A program made the position numbers and the translations under genes. DNA of 64,000 nt. Origin: Hyunsoonleella ulvae. Lineage in GTDB: Bacteria; Bacteroidota; Bacteroidia; Flavobacteriales; Flavobacteriaceae. Below, piece after piece: positions 9,661-18,826 of this stretch. Every line of letters starts with the position of its first letter. Position 1 is the stretch's first letter. The notes under the pieces were generated by a model. It searched no databases. It saw only the letters and a list, made by a program, of their open reading frames with translations, and was not told the origin of the DNA. The stretch covers positions 1,232,183 through 1,296,182 of the forward strand of contig NZ_JAEPJQ010000001.1 of NCBI RefSeq assembly GCF_016827605.1, in the 5' to 3' direction.

Positions 9661-11322
9661 ATGAAAGAAGTAAATAAAAAAAACCTTTTAAAAGTATTAG
9701 TAATAGTGCCAGCAAGAGGAGGTTCTAAAGGGATTCCTCGGAAAAACTTAAGAGCACTTAATAGAAAACCATTAATTTTTTATAGCATAAATAATGCTTT
9801 ATCTATAAAGAACTGTAGTGTTGATTGTTATGTTTCTACTGATGATGACGAAATAAATTTAATTGCTCTAAAATTTGGAGCTAAGACAATATCAAGAGAT
9901 AGTGAAATTTCTGATGATAATACAACATTAGATCCTGTAATATTTGACGCATTTACTAAAATATCAAGTAAGGAGAATAAACAATATGATTATGTAATAA
10001 CCTTACAGGCAACATCACCACTTTTACGCAAAGAAACTTTGGATCTAGCAATTAGTGAGATGGAAAAAAACAATATAGATACCTTAATATCTGGTGTTTA
10101 TGACAGTCATTTGACATGGTTAAAAACAGGAGATAATTATGTTGCTAATTATGAAAAGAGGGTTAATAGACAGTTTTTGCCAAAAATTTATAAAGAAACA
10201 GGAGGGTTTGTTATAACAAAATCTAAGTTTGTCACTAAAAAAAGCCGATTTGGTAAAAATATCCAGATTTTTCCATTAACAAAAAGAGAATCTATAGATA
10301 TAGATGATTATGAAGATTGGAATTTATGTGAATTTTATTTAAGCAGAAAAGTATTGTTGTTTGTTGTAACAGGTAATTCATCTGTAGGTATGGGTCACGT
10401 TTATAACACATTAAGTATTGCTAATGAAATTCTAAAGCATCGAATTGTTTTTTTAGTTGACAGTTCTAGTAAATTAGCTTACAAAAAGATAAGCGAGTAC
10501 AATTATGAAGTACATATACAAAAGGAAGAAGATATTTTACAAGATATTTTAAACTTAAAAGCAGATATAATAATAAACGATAAATTAGATACCGAAAGGG
10601 GCTATGTAAAAAAATTAAAAGATGAAGGATTATTAGTAATAAATTTTGAAGATTTAGGGTCTGGTTCTAAAGAAGCAGATTTAGTAATTAATGCAATGTA
10701 TCCTGAAGAAAGAATAATTCCGAATCACTATTATGGCGCAAAATATTTTATTTTAAGAGACGAATTTTTGTTAACCAAAAAGAAGGAAATAATAAAAAGC
10801 GTAAAACAAGTTCTTATATCATTTGGCGGAGTAGATCCAAATAATTTTACTGATAGGGTATTGGGTATTATTTCAAATTATTGTAATGCTAACAATATAA
10901 ATATAACAGTTATTCTTGGTATGGGCTATGAGTTTGAGGATAAGCTAAAAGAAGATTATAATAACATAACCATTAAACATAATGTGAATAATATATCGGA
11001 TGAAATATTAAATTCAGATTTAGTTTTCACTTCAGCAGGAAGAACTACATTTGAAGTTGCTTCGATAGGAGTCCCATCTATTGTTTTATGTCAAAACAAT
11101 AGAGAAACAACTCATTTTTTTGCCTCTCAAAAAAACGGATTTTATAATTTAGGATTAGGGTCTGAGGTAAATGATAGTACAATTTTTGAAGTTTTTCAAT
11201 CTACCCTATCCTTTGATATTAGATTGTTAATGCATCAAAGGATGCAGCAGAATGGAATAAATAAAGGAAAAGAACGAGTAATAAAACTAATAAATCAAAC
11301 AATATCTAATAAATTTAACTAA
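9661..11322 (+). CDS. bifunctional CMP-nonulosonate cytidylyltransferase / PseG-like UDP-sugar hydrolase fusion
   Basis: The 553-residue protein joins two domains. Residues about 10-230 are a NeuA/PseF/SpsF-type cytidylyltransferase: PARGGSKGIPRKN at 17-29, QATSPLL at 116-122 and the metal-binding DIDDYEDW near 213-220. Residues about 231-553 are a GT-B-like domain of the PseG/SpsG family: GMGH at 243-246 carrying the presumed catalytic His, then ISFGGVDPNN, then SAGRTTFE. It would activate a nonulosonic acid with CMP and release UDP from a 2,4-diamino sugar precursor. It overlaps the NeuB-type gene by one base. Whether the sugar is pseudaminic, legionaminic or another acid cannot be told. 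Confidence 0.85.
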   Translation: MKEVNKKNLLKVLVIVPARGGSKGIPRKNLRALNRKPLIFYSINNALSIKNCSVDCYVSTDDDEINLIALKFGAKTISRDSEISDDNTTLDPVIFDAFTKISSKENKQYDYVITLQATSPLLRKETLDLAISEMEKNNIDTLISGVYDSHLTWLKTGDNYVANYEKRVNRQFLPKIYKETGGFVITKSKFVTKKSRFGKNIQIFPLTKRESIDIDDYEDWNLCEFYLSRKVLLFVVTGNSSVGMGHVYNTLSIANEILKHRIVFLVDSSSKLAYKKISEYNYEVHIQKEEDILQDILNLKADIIINDKLDTERGYVKKLKDEGLLVINFEDLGSGSKEADLVINAMYPEERIIPNHYYGAKYFILRDEFLLTKKKEIIKSVKQVLISFGGVDPNNFTDRVLGIISNYCNANNINITVILGMGYEFEDKLKEDYNNITIKHNVNNISDEILNSDLVFTSAGRTTFEVASIGVPSIVLCQNNRETTHFFASQKNGFYNLGLGSEVNDSTIFEVFQSTLSFDIRLLMHQRMQQNGINKGKERVIKLINQTISNKFN

Positions 11323-12377
11323 TGAAAATTCTTGAAATATTTAAAAATCATAAAGAATCAAAACCCATATACCCTCCATACATAATTGCTGAAGCAGGAG
11401 TAAACCATGAAGGTTCTTTTGACTTGGCTAAAAGACTTATAGATGAAGCCAAAGAAGGAGGTGCGCACGCTATAAAGTTTCAAACATATAAGGCTGAAAA
11501 AATAGCATCTAAGAATAGCCCTTCATATTGGGATACTTCTAAAGAACCCACAAAAAGTCAATTTGAGCTTTTTAAAAAATATGACAACTTTTGGAAGTCG
11601 GAATATGAGAAATTAAAGTTGTATTGCGATGAAGTAAATATAGAATTTATGTCTACACCTTTTGATGTAGAGTCTGCAAAGTTTTTAAACGATCTCATGG
11701 ACGTTTTTAAAATATCTTCGTCAGATATAACAAATCTTCCGTTTATAGAGTATATGTGTTCGTTTAATAAACCTATTATTTTATCTACTGGAGCATCATA
11801 TAAATGGGAAGTACAACAAGCATTAGAGTCAATAAACAAATTCGAAATTCCTGTATGTTTAATGCATTGTATTTTAAATTACCCAACTATTGATGAAAAT
11901 GCTAATTTGGGAATGATTACAGATTTGATAAAGAGTTTCCCAGAAACTATTCCTGGTTATTCTGATCACACATTACCAAAAAACATGCAAGTTCTAAAAA
12001 CAGCAAATTTATTAGGTGCTGTAGTTTTAGAAAAGCATTTTACACACGATAAAACATTACCAGGTAATGATCATTACCATGCTATGGATAAAGAAGACTT
12101 GAAATTATTCTCAAAAGAAATTAAAGAATTATATAGTATATTAGGTAGTTTTAATAAAAAGCCTCTTCAGACCGAGGGTATATCACGAGATAATGCCAGA
12201 AGAAGTTTAGTGGCATCAAAAGATATCAAAAAAGGTGAAATTATAACCAGTAGTCACTTAACTTGGAAAAGACCAGCTAGTGGAATATCGCCAAGAGAGA
12301 TTCAAAAGGTTTTAGGGAAAAAGGCTATAGAGAGAATAGAAGAGGATACTGTTATGCAGTGGAATATGCTTAGTTAA
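11322..12377 (+). CDS. nonulosonic acid synthase (NeuB/PseI/LegI family)
   Basis: A 351-residue enzyme that condenses phosphoenolpyruvate with an N-acylated hexosamine to form a nine-carbon acid. The TIM-barrel domain has AEAGVNHEGSFDLAK, KFQTYKAEKIA, FMSTPFD, LSTGAS, YSDHT and EKHFT segments. The C-terminal SAF (antifreeze-like) domain covers about 285-351 (RRSLVASKDIKKGE). It overlaps the cytidylyltransferase fusion gene by one base, so the two are surely co-expressed. Sequence alone does not separate neuraminic, pseudaminic and legionaminic types. Confidence 0.9.
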   Translation: MKILEIFKNHKESKPIYPPYIIAEAGVNHEGSFDLAKRLIDEAKEGGAHAIKFQTYKAEKIASKNSPSYWDTSKEPTKSQFELFKKYDNFWKSEYEKLKLYCDEVNIEFMSTPFDVESAKFLNDLMDVFKISSSDITNLPFIEYMCSFNKPIILSTGASYKWEVQQALESINKFEIPVCLMHCILNYPTIDENANLGMITDLIKSFPETIPGYSDHTLPKNMQVLKTANLLGAVVLEKHFTHDKTLPGNDHYHAMDKEDLKLFSKEIKELYSILGSFNKKPLQTEGISRDNARRSLVASKDIKKGEIITSSHLTWKRPASGISPREIQKVLGKKAIERIEEDTVMQWNMLS

Positions 12378-12389
12378 AAAATTAATTAT

Positions 12390-13433
12390 ATGATTGTATT
12401 ATTATCAGGGCAAATTAAAAATATTGGAGACTTTTTAATAACTGATAGAGCTAAAAAGTTGTTTGAATATTTTGTGGATTCTGACATTGTTATTCTAGAC
12501 CGAACAAAAAAATTAAATAACCAACTAGACATAATTAATAAATCCAGATTTGTGGTTTTATGTGGAGGTCCCGCATATGCTTCAAATATATATAAAGGTA
12601 TATATCCTTTAGTTGATGATTTGTCATTAATTAAAGTGCCAATAATTCCTTTTGGCTTGGGTTGGAGTGGTTTTCCTATTGGAAAACCTATGGATTTTAA
12701 ATTTAATAAAGAATCTTTAGATTTTTTAAATTCTGTTCATAGTAGTATAGATTATTCTAGTTGTCGTGATGAAATAACAGAGAGTGTTGTTAAAAATAAT
12801 GGCTTTAATAATGTTAAGATGACTGGTTGCCCTGTGTGGTACGATTTGCGATATATAGATGATTCTTTTACAGATTTTACCGCAAAAAATATTGTTATTA
12901 CTACACCAGCAGCTCCTAGGTTGTTTTGGCAAACAATTAAATTAGTTGCATTAATGAAAAAAGAGTTTCCTTCAGCTGAAAACTTTTACATGACATTTCA
13001 TAGAGGTATTATGCCAGATAAATACACAAAGTTTGTAACAAGCATAGGGTATATATTAATGTGTATAGGGTCTAAGGTTTTAATACCCAAAATGAAGATT
13101 AGAGATGTCTCTTATAAAATGGAAAAAATTGATTTTTACCAAGAAATGGATTTCCATATTGGATATAGAGTACATGCTCATTTGTATTTTTTAAGCCAAA
13201 GAAAACCATCTGTTTTAATAAATGAAGATGGTCGTGGCGTTGGAATGGTAAAAACTCTAGGGCTACCGATTTTGAATATTGACGATAAAGAATTATTTAA
13301 TAAAATACGAAATACGTTAAGAACCTACAAGAATAATGATATTGGAGATTTTAAGCGAGTGAAAAAAGTTTTTGATGAAAAATTTAGTGTTATGAAATCT
13401 TTTCTAGCTAACCTAAAAACGAAATATAATTAA
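12390..13433 (+). CDS. polysaccharide pyruvyl transferase family protein
   Basis: The 347-residue protein matches the CsaB/WcaK-like family that adds pyruvate ketals to glycans using phosphoenolpyruvate. Supporting segments are GGPAYASNIYKG near residue 52, PFGLGWSG, and the C-terminal IGYRVHAHLYFLSQ plus NEDGRG signature. It lies 12 bases after the NeuB-type gene in the same direction. The acceptor sugar is unknown. Confidence 0.82.
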   Translation: MIVLLSGQIKNIGDFLITDRAKKLFEYFVDSDIVILDRTKKLNNQLDIINKSRFVVLCGGPAYASNIYKGIYPLVDDLSLIKVPIIPFGLGWSGFPIGKPMDFKFNKESLDFLNSVHSSIDYSSCRDEITESVVKNNGFNNVKMTGCPVWYDLRYIDDSFTDFTAKNIVITTPAAPRLFWQTIKLVALMKKEFPSAENFYMTFHRGIMPDKYTKFVTSIGYILMCIGSKVLIPKMKIRDVSYKMEKIDFYQEMDFHIGYRVHAHLYFLSQRKPSVLINEDGRGVGMVKTLGLPILNIDDKELFNKIRNTLRTYKNNDIGDFKRVKKVFDEKFSVMKSFLANLKTKYN

Positions 13434-13444
13434 ACAAAAGAAAC

Positions 13445-14719
13445 TTGAAAGGTAGTTTACAAAAACTGTATTATTTAATCGGAGAGGGATTTGCTAAAGG
13501 AACCGTTTTTTTAATCTTTCCTTTTTTTACTAACAGTTTTTCTAAAAAAGAATTTGGTATCTTATCATTATTTTGGGCAGCAATACCAGTGGCCTCTTTA
13601 GCCTTTGACCTTTCTCAAAGAAGCTATGTTAAAATATATTATTTAGATAATAAATCAAAGATTTTTGAATTATTAAAAAATCTTTATTTCTTTTCTTTTC
13701 TTATGTTTGGTGTCTTTAGCATCGTTCTATTTACTTTATCTGAAAATGAAATTTACTTAATTAATAAAAATTTTGACTGGTATTTACTAATATCAGCTTT
13801 TTTATTTGTTTTGATAGAGCAATACTTGTCTTATTTACAAATAAAGGGAAGTGCTTTAGAGTATAGTATTTTTTATATCAGTAGATCAAGCTTGGCCTAT
13901 ATATTAACTGTTTTTTTTATATGGTTTAATAATGTATCTATAAATACATATCCTATCTCTTACATATTTATATTGTGCTGTGTCTTTGTGTTTATAATAG
14001 TAAGGTTAACGGCAAACGATAACAATTTGTCAATACTAAAGTTTAAAAAAAAAGAGTTTGATAAATTTCTGTCTAAATCTTTAAGTTTTAGTTTGCCATT
14101 AATTTTTGGAACTTTATCTGCTATGGGACTCAACATGGCAGATAGGTATATAATAAATTATTATTATTCTGAAATAGAGGTTGCAAACTATACTGTAGGG
14201 TACACTATTGCATCAATTTTGATGGCCTTTTTTCTAGCAAGTAATAAATGGTGGCAGAAATTTATGCTTAGCGCTTTGTCCGAAAATAATATTTCAATAA
14301 TTAAGAAAAAATTTAAATCCTACCTGTTACTCATATTAATTGTAAGTTTTGGAATTTATTTTTTTAGAAAGTATTTATTGTTATTTCTATCTAATAATAC
14401 TTATTTAGTTGCTTTAGATATTGTTCCTGTTTTATTATTGGGAATGTTTTTTTATTTCTTGTATTCAGTTTTAATAAATGTACCTTTTTATTACAAAAAA
14501 ACAAAAATTCAAATATTGCCCGCCCTTGTAGCTTTTTTGATAAACCTTATTCTTAATTTTTGGTTGTTGCCTAAGTATGGTTATAAGATAGCTGCATATA
14601 CTACTTGTGTTTCATATTTTTTAGAATTTTTATTCATGTATTTAATTTGTATATATAAGTTTAAAATAGAATTCATTTTTAGCGCGTTACTAATTAATCC
14701 ATTAAAATTTAAAAAATGA
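13445..14719 (+). CDS. wzx: Wzx-like polysaccharide flippase
   Basis: A 424-residue protein with about a dozen hydrophobic helices and an N-terminus (FLIFPFFTNSFSKKEFGILS) typical of the polysaccharide transporter family. It would flip lipid-linked repeat units across the inner membrane. The reading frame has no suitable ATG, so TTG at 13445 is taken as the start, 11 bases after the preceding stop. It overlaps the next gene by 4 bases. Confidence 0.85.
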   Translation: MKGSLQKLYYLIGEGFAKGTVFLIFPFFTNSFSKKEFGILSLFWAAIPVASLAFDLSQRSYVKIYYLDNKSKIFELLKNLYFFSFLMFGVFSIVLFTLSENEIYLINKNFDWYLLISAFLFVLIEQYLSYLQIKGSALEYSIFYISRSSLAYILTVFFIWFNNVSINTYPISYIFILCCVFVFIIVRLTANDNNLSILKFKKKEFDKFLSKSLSFSLPLIFGTLSAMGLNMADRYIINYYYSEIEVANYTVGYTIASILMAFFLASNKWWQKFMLSALSENNISIIKKKFKSYLLLILIVSFGIYFFRKYLLLFLSNNTYLVALDIVPVLLLGMFFYFLYSVLINVPFYYKKTKIQILPALVAFLINLILNFWLLPKYGYKIAAYTTCVSYFLEFLFMYLICIYKFKIEFIFSALLINPLKFKK

Positions 14720-15744
14720 GAAAGGATGATTTAAATATATTTGTTTCAATAGCTCCTTCTCATATTGGAAATTTTGAAAAAATAATAAAAAGCACTAAGG
14801 CATCTAAACGTAAAAATATATTAATTAATGCTGGAGATTTTAAATATGATAAAAAGCTATGGGATAATGTAATAACAGGAAAAAAAGATTTAAGGTTGCC
14901 TAGTGGCAGTTTAAAGGAAAAGGTAATGTTCCAGAAGGAAAAAATAAAGTTTTACAAGGTGTTTATTGAAAGGATAAAAGAGACATTACCCCCCTCAGAC
15001 AATATTGATTTATATTATTGTAATCTAGAAGATATTTTAAACAATTACTTTTTCTTTGGTTTTAAACAAAAAGCATTAAAAAATAAAATACTAGTTGAAG
15101 ATGGTATTCTCAATTATTATGATTACCGGATTTCAAAAGAAAGGTACCTTGCTTTTTTAATCAAATTTATATGGTGTAAACTACTTGGTGTCAAATACAA
15201 ATTAATTTTTAGACAATTATCTGGCATTGATAGAAAAGATGTATTAAAACAGTATGTTAGGTATCCAGAATACGCAATTTTTCCAGAGAAAGCAGTACTC
15301 TTACAAGGTGAAAAGATTAATTATTTACCAATTGATAATGTTGTTCTTCTAATAGGTCAAGATATTTTAGAAGACGTTATAGGTATTTCTAAATATAATA
15401 ATGTATTAGATAAATTGCTTGAAAAAATTAAACAAGTATTGCCCAAAGATTCAACAATAATATACAAACCGCACAGAAATGGCGATTATAAAATAGCGTA
15501 TAATAAGATTAATAAACTTATTGATGCCCCTGTGAATTTGATAATTGATGACACACCAGTGGAAGAATTAATAGTAAATATAAAACCATCAATAATAATT
15601 TCTTTTTTTTCAACATCATTATTAAATCTCAAACTTAATGTGATAAATCCAGTAGATATTTATTTTATGCCCTTAAGTGTAACTAACTATAAAATTGTTA
15701 ATTTATTTCAGAAATTAGGAATAAAAAACTTAAGCAACGTATAG
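14716..15744 (+). CDS. sialyltransferase-like glycosyltransferase (GT52/polysialyltransferase-like, GT-B fold)
   Basis: A 342-residue protein without signal peptide. Three features resemble bacterial CMP-sialic-acid-dependent transferases: an EDG motif at 128-130 (LVEDG), a KPHRNGD segment at 251-257 at the position of the HP motif, and SFFSTS at 296-301 like the S/T motif. In the HP motif the proline after His is replaced by Arg, which is a departure. Placement right after nonulosonate genes fits transfer of the CMP-activated acid to the glycan. The family assignment is motif based and tentative. Confidence 0.6.
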   Translation: MRKDDLNIFVSIAPSHIGNFEKIIKSTKASKRKNILINAGDFKYDKKLWDNVITGKKDLRLPSGSLKEKVMFQKEKIKFYKVFIERIKETLPPSDNIDLYYCNLEDILNNYFFFGFKQKALKNKILVEDGILNYYDYRISKERYLAFLIKFIWCKLLGVKYKLIFRQLSGIDRKDVLKQYVRYPEYAIFPEKAVLLQGEKINYLPIDNVVLLIGQDILEDVIGISKYNNVLDKLLEKIKQVLPKDSTIIYKPHRNGDYKIAYNKINKLIDAPVNLIIDDTPVEELIVNIKPSIIISFFSTSLLNLKLNVINPVDIYFMPLSVTNYKIVNLFQKLGIKNLSNV

Positions 15745-15745
15745 A

Positions 15746-17011
15746 ATGACTTTATTTCTAAATATTTGTATAGTACTATTTATTATATTTTTTTCAATAA
15801 ATAAGTTAAAGAATAATTACAAGTTATTCTATTTGATGTTGTATATATATTATCAGGCTGTCGTTACTTCAGCTTCTGTAACTTATATCGAAGCAGGGAA
15901 TTATATAAGTGAACAAGGTAGGAGTGGATATTTTGTTGGAGCAAACTTTTACTTCTTATTGTTTTTTTTACTGTCAATTAATATAATTGAATACGGGCTA
16001 GTAAAGTTTAAAGGGTTTTCAATTAAGATCCCAACATTAAAGTATAAATCAAATAAGTATGATTACTTTCTTTCAGTTGTTGTTGGAGTATCATTGTTTT
16101 CTCTATTAGTTTTAAACCTCTTATTATCTTCAAGTCCACTTTTTAGTGAATCTGTTACTCGTTTTACATATTGGGAGAATTCAACCTTAAGCTTTTTACA
16201 AAGTGTTATTGGTAATACTGCTGTTTTCATTCCTTTTATTTTTGGATGGATATATACGAAACATAGATTAAGGGGTATTAGTCTTTTAATAATTTATATT
16301 GCATATATTGTGCTTATTGGTCAAAAATTTTCGCCTATAGTAAGGGCTTTATATTCCTTTTTTATGCCAGTTGTTTTAAGTTCAAATTTTACAGGTAAAA
16401 TCCGGATTTTAAAATATGTAAACTTTAAAAACTTTTTGTTGTTTTTATTGATGTTTAGTGTTGTTTATTTTAAGTATTCAGAGAAAAATCCTTTCAAAAA
16501 CGTTGGGGCAGAAACACCTATGGAGGCTATAATTTACAGGATTTTTGGTTTACAAGCTCATTTATATTGGGGCAGTGTTGAGAAATTTGTGTATTTGGGC
16601 GAGCCAAAATCTTATGACATTACCGAGTTATATAAAGGAATGCATACACTAATGCGTTATTTTTGGTTTGGAGATTTAGAGCATATAGAAGGAGCAATGA
16701 AAAGGGGGTTTAGTTTTACAAATGCATATCCAGGAATATTATTAAAAATATACCCATTATTTTATGCATATATATGCCATATAGTTTTAATAATTCTTTT
16801 TTATATCCCTTCAGCTAGATTATTAAAAAATGCTATAGAAAAGAAAAAGTACTTTATGTCATTCATATTTTTTCAATGTTTTAATTGGGTTGGTATAGCA
16901 TTTATAATGGCATATTTCAATAAAGTAATACCATTTTTGATTTTATTTTTCTTAATGATTTTCTTCTCTTACGCAGTAATTAAGAGTAAATCGACAAAAG
17001 TAATTGACTAA
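15746..17011 (+). CDS. wzy: Wzy-like oligosaccharide repeat-unit polymerase
   Basis: A 421-residue polytopic membrane protein with about ten helices and one large extracytoplasmic loop near residues 250-335. This is the layout of O-antigen/capsule polymerases, whose sequences are poorly conserved. It sits between the flippase/transferase pair and a ligase-like gene, with 8 bases of overlap to the latter. The polymerase role is inferred from topology and context. Confidence 0.65.
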   Translation: MTLFLNICIVLFIIFFSINKLKNNYKLFYLMLYIYYQAVVTSASVTYIEAGNYISEQGRSGYFVGANFYFLLFFLLSINIIEYGLVKFKGFSIKIPTLKYKSNKYDYFLSVVVGVSLFSLLVLNLLLSSSPLFSESVTRFTYWENSTLSFLQSVIGNTAVFIPFIFGWIYTKHRLRGISLLIIYIAYIVLIGQKFSPIVRALYSFFMPVVLSSNFTGKIRILKYVNFKNFLLFLLMFSVVYFKYSEKNPFKNVGAETPMEAIIYRIFGLQAHLYWGSVEKFVYLGEPKSYDITELYKGMHTLMRYFWFGDLEHIEGAMKRGFSFTNAYPGILLKIYPLFYAYICHIVLIILFYIPSARLLKNAIEKKKYFMSFIFFQCFNWVGIAFIMAYFNKVIPFLILFFLMIFFSYAVIKSKSTKVID

Positions 17012-18299
17012 AGAGTTGATAGAAAGAACAAGAGATATAATAAATGGTAAAATTAACTTAGCCTTGGTAGGTTTGGTTATTGTTGTGGCTTGCATGCCTT
17101 TTGAAATGATTTTATCATCAATAGGAACAGGACTATATGCCTTTTTTACTGTTTTTAATGTATTCAGAAGTATTGGCAGTCCTGATAGAGGATTGATTAA
17201 AGGTAAAATAGTGATTTTAGTGCCTTTAGTTTACTTTTTGGTGGTTGTAATTGGTTTAGTTTATTCCGGCTCCATAAACGAAGATTTTTCTATAATCTCT
17301 AAAAGACTAAGTTTATTTGTTCTTCCTATTTTAATTATGTTTTCAAAACTTAAATTAAGCGATATAAACTTGGTAAAAAAAGTTTTTATATACTCTTGTA
17401 TTGCTTTTTGTTGTTTTTCAATAGGCACGTTGTTTTTTAACCTATTCGTGCATTTTGATCATAAGCACCATTACAATTTTGTGCAGAGGTCTATGTATCA
17501 TTTTCATTTTCCATACGATTCTTTGTATATAAACTTCGCTTACGCTTTGTTAATATTTGGAAACTATAAAAAGCTTTTCAAGCGTATAGTCTCAGTTCTC
17601 TTTCTTATTGTAATTTTATTGTTTGGAGTAAGAATTGGCTTGTTTTCTTTTTTATTGATTTCACTAATCTATATTGGTGTTCATTTTAAGACAGTTTTTA
17701 AACTAAAGAATTTTGTGTTTTTAATTATTGTGCTAGTTGCGTGTTTTACATTGTTAAAAACTACTAAATATGGTAGAGATAAGTATTATGATACACTAAA
17801 TAAAATAGGTTTTAACACTAAAAATCAAGTCTCCAAAATTGGTTCTGAATATCACAAAATTGGAGAGCGACAAATAATTTGGAATGCCAGTATGGAATTA
17901 ATCGGAAAAAAACCTTTTTTTGGTTATGGCACGTCTATTCATCAAGATAAATTAAATGCACTCTATATGGAACGGAATTGCAAAACATGTATAAATAAAA
18001 ACTCTCATAATCAATATTTATCAACATTGCTTAACTATGGAGTATTTGGATTGTTTGTTTTAGTTTTTATTTTAGTATTTTGTATAATAAAGGGGTTTGA
18101 AATAAAGAGTGCAGATTTTTTGCTGTTCTTGCTTTTAATTTCTACTCTGTTTTTTACAGAGACTGTTCTGCACAGGCAAAAGGGCATTATGTTTTTTAGT
18201 GTCTTTGTGTCTTTGTTTCTAAACGAATATGTTATTAAAAAACAATTAAAAATTAAGAAGTTAAACAAAAACCTTTTATCAGATAAAGCGACTGATTAA
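17004..18299 (+). CDS. O-antigen ligase family protein (WaaL/Wzy_C type)
   Basis: A 431-residue protein with around eleven hydrophobic helices. A periplasmic loop contains RQIIWNASMELIGKKP, FGYGTS and NSHNQYLSTLLNYG, the signature of the Wzy_C/WaaL superfamily. It would attach polymerised glycan to an acceptor such as lipid A-core or protein, or act as a second polymerase. The start is a TTG inside the preceding gene. It is the last plus-strand gene before a degraded spacer. Confidence 0.8.
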   Translation: MTKELIERTRDIINGKINLALVGLVIVVACMPFEMILSSIGTGLYAFFTVFNVFRSIGSPDRGLIKGKIVILVPLVYFLVVVIGLVYSGSINEDFSIISKRLSLFVLPILIMFSKLKLSDINLVKKVFIYSCIAFCCFSIGTLFFNLFVHFDHKHHYNFVQRSMYHFHFPYDSLYINFAYALLIFGNYKKLFKRIVSVLFLIVILLFGVRIGLFSFLLISLIYIGVHFKTVFKLKNFVFLIIVLVACFTLLKTTKYGRDKYYDTLNKIGFNTKNQVSKIGSEYHKIGERQIIWNASMELIGKKPFFGYGTSIHQDKLNALYMERNCKTCINKNSHNQYLSTLLNYGVFGLFVLVFILVFCIIKGFEIKSADFLLFLLLISTLFFTETVLHRQKGIMFFSVFVSLFLNEYVIKKQLKIKKLNKNLLSDKATD

Positions 18300-18399
18300 T
18301 ACGCTTAGTGGTAGCTTATCCTATTATAGGAGTCCTCTTAATTCGATAAAATTTTATTTTAAGGTTAGATTGAAGATTAAATTTATTTCATCTCTAAAT

Positions 18400-18480
18400 C
18401 TAGGGAAACCCTACGGGGAATTTATTTCCTAAAGATTTATGCCGATTATTATTGTTATAATCTTGTTTCCATGACACCTA
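18400..18480 (-). pseudogene. C-terminal remnant of an IS3-family transposase (OrfB)
   Basis: The minus strand reads VSWKQDYNNNNRHKSLG followed by NKFPVGFP and a stop at 18400-18402. This is the well-known C-terminal end of IS3-family transposases (WxxDYNxxRPHxSLGxxxP). Upstream on the minus strand frames are broken, so the rest of the element has decayed. No terminal inverted repeats could be paired. Confidence 0.65.
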
Positions 18481-18616
18481 TACTATACTTCCTATACGAA
18501 AATAGATGGTAATCTTATCAATACTTAATTTCCGGACTAATTCAGGCTTCTACCTTGTTAGAACTCCTTTAAAGTATTAACAATCTGTGTCTAGGTAAAT
18601 TTGCTTTTTCTTACCT

Positions 18617-18661
18617 GACAGTTTAAAATTTAAAATTAGTAAATTCAAATTTTATGCTGTC
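18617..18661. repeat. imperfect inverted repeat
   Basis: Arms of 15 bases (GACAG..TAAAATTT and AAATTTTA..CTGTC) match at 13 positions around a 15-base spacer. It could be a hairpin terminator-like structure or an old element end next to the transposase remnant. Confidence 0.45.
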
Positions 18662-18826
18662 CTATTTTTAGTGAAGGCTACAATTTTGTTTGACATAGGA
18701 TTTAAGATAAACATGTATTACATATGGTTCCTTATTAATATGTCAATAAATTGATAATTCTTTGCCCTTTTTAAAGAAAGATACCATTAAAAGTCTTGTA
18801 ATTCATGAAAAACAAGAAGCTTTACT

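Larger units (their letters stand above)
18300..18826. other. degraded intergenic region with transposase remnant and inverted repeat
   Basis: This 527-base spacer separates the ligase gene from a convergent minus-strand gene. It holds a short IS3-type remnant (18400-18480), a long imperfect dyad (18617-18661) and a small hairpin TCCTA-TTA-TAGGA at 18319-18331. No intact gene is visible. Confidence 0.6.

Noticed and set aside
9661..12377. Naming the genes neuA and neuB for N-acetylneuraminate
   Set aside because: The PseG-like domain and lack of neuC make other nonulosonic acids at least as likely.
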